Assembly (NCBI GenBank): GCA_029379385.1
Contig: CM055612.1
Location: 13,082,001 to 13,146,000 of the forward strand
From: Quillaja saponaria
Taxonomy: Eukaryota; Streptophyta; Magnoliopsida; Fabales; Quillajaceae
Reading direction: 5' to 3'
DNA: 64,000 nt
The notes under the pieces: generated by a model
Told to the model about the DNA's origin: nothing
Databases searched by the model: none
The model's input: the letters and a program-made list of their open reading frames with translations, nothing else
Made by a program: the position numbers and the translations under genes
Shown here: positions 59,011 through 64,000 of the stretch, one piece after another
Layout of the letters: each line of letters opens with the position of its first letter
Numbering within the stretch: the first letter of the stretch is position 1

Positions 59011-60765
59011 ACACCGGCTCCAAAGTGAACACGAGGCAACCTTATCTAAATTAAGGGGGATCATTCACTTGACATGTGGCACTATCCTATTTGACAAATG
59101 TGTCACCATATACAAAGGGTTAAGGCTACAAGATAATCATTTTCTTTAATTTAAGCCATCTCTATACATTTATTACCCTATTTAAGGCTCTATCGCTCTA
59201 CAAGAGCTATGGTTGTAGCATTGGACGGATCTTAGGGGACCATCTTAACCTTTAACATCTAATTGTGTAGGTCTCACCATTACCTTTTAGCTCAGATATG
59301 GACCTGCACAAAGACCTCTGACCATTGATTGTGCATGTCCCATCTCCACCTCTAAGCTTAGACTCGGACCATCATGAAAACCTAAAATCATACCTCAATC
59401 AAACTAGCCTAGAATCCCAAACAAAAGACCCAAATTTGTATAGACATTTATGGACTTAACATTGGCGTCTTTTGTGGGAATCCTTAATTAAGTTTCCCTG
59501 ATCTCACTCATCTATCCAGCTCACTAATTCTTATTCAAAGAACCGTCTAGGTATGAAGTTACTAACCTAATGGTAAGTCTGAGTGTATGCTCATGACAAA
59601 TTGTTAGGTGTGGAAGGACTTTATCTAGTTCAAGCTAGGCCATGAGACAAATTTTAATATACTCCCAAGATCAAATGAGATAGCAAAGGAAGCCAAGTAA
59701 ATCCTGATCCACTAGCCCACTAAGGTAAGTGATAAATTGTACCTCTGAATATACATCTCATTATATTGGATAATGTTATTGCCAACCTATTGGCATGATC
59801 TTATTACTTTTGGTAAGTGTGAAGTGACATCCAAAATACGGATGAAGGCATGACCACTATCAGTTTATCATATTTGCTAAGCTTAATTTAAGACCATTAG
59901 AAGGCGATTTCAACCCACTTACCAAGTGAGGTAGCTCGGCCCAATAAAATGCACCTAGTTCAATACAAAACATCAGCTTGGTTATAAGAGATTGAGAACT
60001 TTAAAGGCAAGGCCAAATACCATGACTGCTTATGACTTGGTTAAATTTTCCTTTCCCACCTACAAAAAAGGTCATTAAGGAAAAGGTAAAAGCTTGACCA
60101 AACAACTAAGAAGAAAAGACATCAGTGTCAAAAGAAGGCCCTAGATAGAAAGGATCAAACAAACAATGGTCTACAAACTTTGGGGACCGACCTATATCCT
60201 AAGTAGAAGAAAAGAGGAAAGAGGAAAATCTCGAGGAAGGTCACGAGGAACGAAAGAGTTTGCCCTCAAAATAGATCTTTTAATTCAACTTAGGGTAAAA
60301 TAACATGATCTCAAGGAAGAGTGAAATTTTTTTGGAGCAGGAGCTCAATCTTAAGTAGAGCTCAATCCAATGAAAGCTCGACCTTAAAGAACCCTAGCCT
60401 TAAAAGAGCTCAATCTCATAAAGCCATCTTAAGAAAGAATTTTAGTCATAGACACAACAAGTCCCAAGCTTCAGCTACTTGCTAACAAAAAATTTTGGGT
60501 CTTATTGCTTGTCAGATAACCTTGACTGCCTTGTATGCCGATTACCATAAGTGGGACATAAAGGAAACTCAAATGATCAAGGTTCACTAAATGACATCAT
60601 TTATGACTGGGCTCTGGAACATTGTCTCATCTAACCTCTACTTGACTGAAAACCTAGTCTGAATAAAACCTGCTCGAAGGTAGATTCATCCTCAGGTCAA
60701 CAAAAATGCCAGTAATAGAAGTCGAAGGACTCTTCTGCCTTACCTTTTTATGACTTTCATGCTTT
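59010..60765 (+). mobile_element. Degraded Tat-like retrotransposon remnant (LTR end, PBS, internal sequence)
   Basis: TGGCGTCTTTTGTGGGAA at 59463-59480 resembles the TGGCGCCGTCTGTGGGAA-type primer site used by plant Tat-lineage Ty3/gypsy elements. The preceding ~450 bases (gaggcaaccttatctaaattaag to atttatggacttaac) fit an LTR end. The following ~1.3 kb is A/G-rich without a recognisable coding piece. Gag or pol was not found, so this is a fragment or a non-autonomous copy. Confidence 0.4.
59463..59480 (+). other. Tat-like primer binding site
   Basis: TGGCGTCTTTTGTGGGAA, with transition-type changes from the usual TGGCGCCGTCTGTGGGAA, sits just after an LTR-like end. Confidence 0.4.
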
Positions 60766-60769
60766 GTCT

Positions 60770-61141
60770 ATCTCTTCATAACTCGAGTCTCTAATCGGTA
60801 TAGAGCATTAATGGCCTGAGTGTAAGTAGTAGTGTCTATCATGAACACTGATCTGAATAAATAATCCTTTAAGCCATTAACAAATCTCTTCACTCATATT
60901 TGCTGAGTAGCTACCAAATGAGGGGCAAAACGGGACAATCTAGTAAATCAAGTCTTGTACTTTGCCACTGACACCCCCTCTGTCTGAACTAATCGCTTAA
61001 AATCTCGAGCATGCTTATTGTGCACACTATTAAGTAAGAAATGATCAGTACAAGCCTTGTTGAACTTCGGCCACGTTAGTGTTGTCGGCTCTGTCCTCCG
61101 TTGGATAAACATTTTTAACCACTCATAAGCTATATCGTGGT
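60770..61141 (-). pseudogene. Fragment of a second Tekay/Del-like gag
   Basis: Nucleotide similarity to 46330-46700 is easy to see (tgagtgtaagtagtagtgtctat, aacactgatct, aacctctttact/aaatctcttcact, gagcatgcttat). Read on the minus strand it gives the same gag core, ending in a frame equivalent to SYQLYDVAYEW. It joins directly to LTR-like sequence at about 61142, whereas in the other copy gag and LTR are more than 1 kb apart. Confidence 0.7.
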
Positions 61142-64000
61142 TCCGGAAATAAAATTATTTCTCATAAAAATTTCAATTTGTTGGACATTATCAACCATAG
61201 ACAATTTCAAATAAGCATGATTCAAATAACTCACTAAAACATTGCATTAGCACATTTAATTAAATACACATACAATTGCACTAGCACATTTAATTAAATA
61301 CACATATAATTGTAAATAATAATTTAGCCTCTAAAGGCAACAATTAACCACTTACTTTCAACTGATTCCATTCGTCACTTGCACTTGCGTTCGTGCATCT
61401 CATCAGGTCTATATTAGGATCCGGAACTGAAATTCACATTTCCAAATATTACTTAGTTCGTCAATGTTATTATTATAACATTTTAATTACTAAGCTTATA
61501 TATCAACTTATATAGGTTTGTTTATGAAAATTTTTCTATGAGGCTATTATATGTCAAGTAGTAGAAATTGTACTTTATATGGTAGGATTGATAGTGAAAA
61601 GACATTTTAGATGTCTTGATAATGCATAGGGTAGAAAGAAACTATTAGAAAAGTTAGAAAACACGAGTGAGTTAAAGATGTTGAAACTATCCAAACTTGG
61701 GGTTTAGACCAGTGTTCACTTTACCATTCATATCTTCCTCTAGGAAATTCCAAATCCAGTTTCATTAAATTTATTAAATACTAGACACATGTAGCTTTAT
61801 AATGGTATATCATTTGTAATTTTTAGATTTTTATATCAAAATAATTTATTCTTTGAATTTACATCAAATTATGCAAAACTACTAGATTTTGACAGCTCTG
61901 ACCTTACCTTAGTTAATTGAACATAACTTTCTTTAGAAAAAAGGTCCAATTCCATTTATTGGATTTATTAATAGACAAGTATATCTTTCTAGATAGGTAT
62001 CAAATGCATTATTTGGACGTGTATATTAGTACAGATAATTACTTAAAGTTTACCTTTTTTAGGCATTTCACAGCCCCCTTGAATATTTGTTTATTCTTAC
62101 TTACATGCTTAATTAAATTTAATAGCCCAAGTTGAAACATTAACTTTAGCAAATTATCTAGTTTTCTTATTTAGAAACTTTTCCTAAAATCAGCCTAGAA
62201 CTCATTTGATTCTTCACATAAACAAAAACAAAGCACTTGAAATTTCCTGGTTGCCAACCTTAGATTTCGATGTTCATAGAATTCTTATACTTGGGAATTA
62301 AGCTACTAAACTCTCCAGTACAATGTTTCAAGATGTTAGGAACAATCATTCATAGGTCCTAAGCTAATTCCAAACTTTAACTCCCGACGAAGACTCCCTG
62401 ACTGACTTGAGCGCACTAACAATCCTACATTAACCTAGCTGCAGTCCATAAGATCTACTAAAAAATATACTTGGAACCAGGCTACAAAATTTTGTAGACA
62501 ATATCTCAAGACCTTAAGCTACATTTTATCTATTGAACTCTTAATTTAATTCAACTTTGAAGACACTCAAAATACTGAATTTCTTTCACCCACGAAATCT
62601 GCTCCTTGCACCCCTTCAAAAACCACTTAACTCTCATTTTCCAATACTTTACTCACAACTAACCCTCCTTTGATCATACCCATTAGTCACTTTCATCAAC
62701 TCCTTAACTCAATACATCAACCAACCATTTGCTCTTGTTATGAACTTTTTATTCAAATTTTAATAATAATTAATCATCAAGACTTAAATTTACCAAGTTA
62801 TAATTAGTTTTCTTGTAAATATTTTATCAAACACCTTGGGTGCATAAATTATTTCTCTAAATGTGTATGTATATCTATATATATACCTATCCCAATTTAA
62901 TTGAATGTACTACATTAATTTCACATTAGTTTTCAAGTTATCATAATCATTTAAAAACTTTTACTCATTTAAATTAGAAAGAGTTAAAAATAACTCACAA
63001 TAACCTTCCATTGTTCTACCTTAATCCATCAATTATCTTGTTACTTATTCAAGATTCTTAATTTAATTTCATATAACCCTTCATCCACAACATTAACTCA
63101 TAAGAATACTATTAATTTGAAGTAGTAAAACTTACAAAACATTAAAACTTCAAAGTCAGCCCTCACCCTTTACCAAGAATGCAAGTTGCTGCCATCACTA
63201 AACAGCTACCAATGTTTGCCAAGAAAAAGGATTTAGCTTGTTGCAGGCACAAAGCTCACAAATAGGGGAGGAATTGAAGACATAAGGAAGGCAACTACAA
63301 CCCCAAACAGCCAACAAACCTCACGGCTGCAAGCCAATATGCAGGGCAGTCATATCCTCACTGCTGGAGTAGCCTACAGACAAGAGGAAGAGGAAAAACA
63401 AGACTGCACTATCAAGAAAGGTGTAGCCAGCTAAGGAACTATACAGGCAGAACTAGGAAAGGAGACTTATGACCAAAAAAGGTTGATCTCCTCTTGACAG
63501 AAGCTGGAATGCATGCCTATGGGAGGAGCTTGCTGCTGTCCTATTGCAGGGATCACAAAACAAAGCTGTTACCTGGTCGCTTCCAACTCACGTACACACA
63601 CCCACACCAGATCCAAGTACAAGAGGATGAAGCTAACAAGTGAGGAGGGAAGCTAAACCTCTCAACCAGCAGAAGGGCTTTCAAAGGTAGAACAGTGGAG
63701 GAAGTTTTACGGCTAAACAAGGGTTGCCGCTAAGGATGACTACTAAGGGGCAAGAGCAGTGCAAATCAGTAGCTTCTAATTAGGGAAAAAAATGAGTGAA
63801 GGAAGAGTTGAGATCCTCGGTCAACAGAGGAAGCAAGGAGAGTTCAAGAACCAAAAAAAAAGAAAAAGAATGAAACACAGGCAATGGCAAGGGAGAATGC
63901 ACCGCCACAAAGAAAATAAGATAAAAAGGAAAGAGAAAAAGAAAGAAAAAAAGAAAGAAAAAAAAATCTTGGTCAAAGTCATATAAATCTAACATGTGAT
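61142..64000 (-). mobile_element. Family A LTR, reversed, cut by the window end
   Basis: Landmarks shared with 19336-23193 in the same order: cgtcacttgcacttgcgttcg near 61373, tttaggcatttcacagccccc near 62060, ctagctgcagtccataagatc near 62436, tgtaaatattttatcaaacacc near 62813, and the gene-fragment-like stretch near 63150-63230. The right part (63230-64000) is the promoter-proximal half. The open frames at 61917-62135 and 63780-63995 have no recognisable product (the latter is low-complexity). Confidence 0.6.

Noticed and set aside
63780..63995. Opposed lysine-rich and phenylalanine-rich frames at the window end
   Set aside because: Both are low-complexity readings of an A/G-rich run within an LTR.

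Overview
The window is AT-rich nuclear DNA from a flowering plant, most likely a eudicot. It carries one recognisable host gene, an RR-TZF zinc-finger gene with ankyrin repeats and a GT-AG 5'UTR intron. Almost everything else is decayed plant transposable elements: Athila-like and Tekay/Del-like Ty3/gypsy elements, CACTA (En/Spm), an L1-type LINE, and large solo LTRs. There are no operons, ribosome binding sites, CRISPR arrays or phage-like genes, and I saw no tRNA or rRNA gene.

Layout. 78-4785: a large solo LTR (family A, + strand) with a second, Athila-like solo LTR inserted in it (363-1968). 4890-6000: a ~555 bp tandem duplication, each unit holding a CACTA-type terminus. About 5840-7450: LTR-like DNA into which a complete but dead Athila-like element (about 7456-19182) has inserted. 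That element keeps both LTRs, a decayed tRNA-Asp-type PBS, gag, protease, RT, RNase H, integrase, an env-position ORF and a PPT. 19336-23193: another family A LTR, reversed, containing a ~50 bp minisatellite. 24.0-24.3 kb: a neprosin-family exon remnant on the minus strand. 26.3-30.7 kb: remains of a CACTA element (TNP2-type transposase and Transposase_24-type second gene). 32.1-34.85 kb: a 5'-truncated LINE on the minus strand. 36209-39435: a 3.2 kb solo LTR with a perfect 5 bp target duplication, which contains a fragment of a receptor-like cytoplasmic kinase gene. About 39.4-49.6 kb: a Tekay/Del-type chromovirus on the minus strand, itself interrupted by an Athila-type solo LTR within its RT gene. 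49.6-55.0 kb: AT-rich intergenic DNA with small duplications. 55263-57261 (-): the RR-TZF gene, with a promoter and first exon near 57.8-58.1 kb. 58.1-64.0 kb: intergenic DNA, a Tat-like PBS remnant, a gag fragment, and another reversed family A LTR cut by the window end.

The points I rate highest are the kinase fragment inside a precisely bounded solo LTR, the single +1 frameshift that separates the conserved C-terminus of the RR-TZF protein, and the nesting order that can be read from target duplications and interrupted reading frames. I found no convincing new biological system; the unusual content is mostly genome-evolution signal. All calls come from reading the sequence and recalling protein families; no search or alignment was run.
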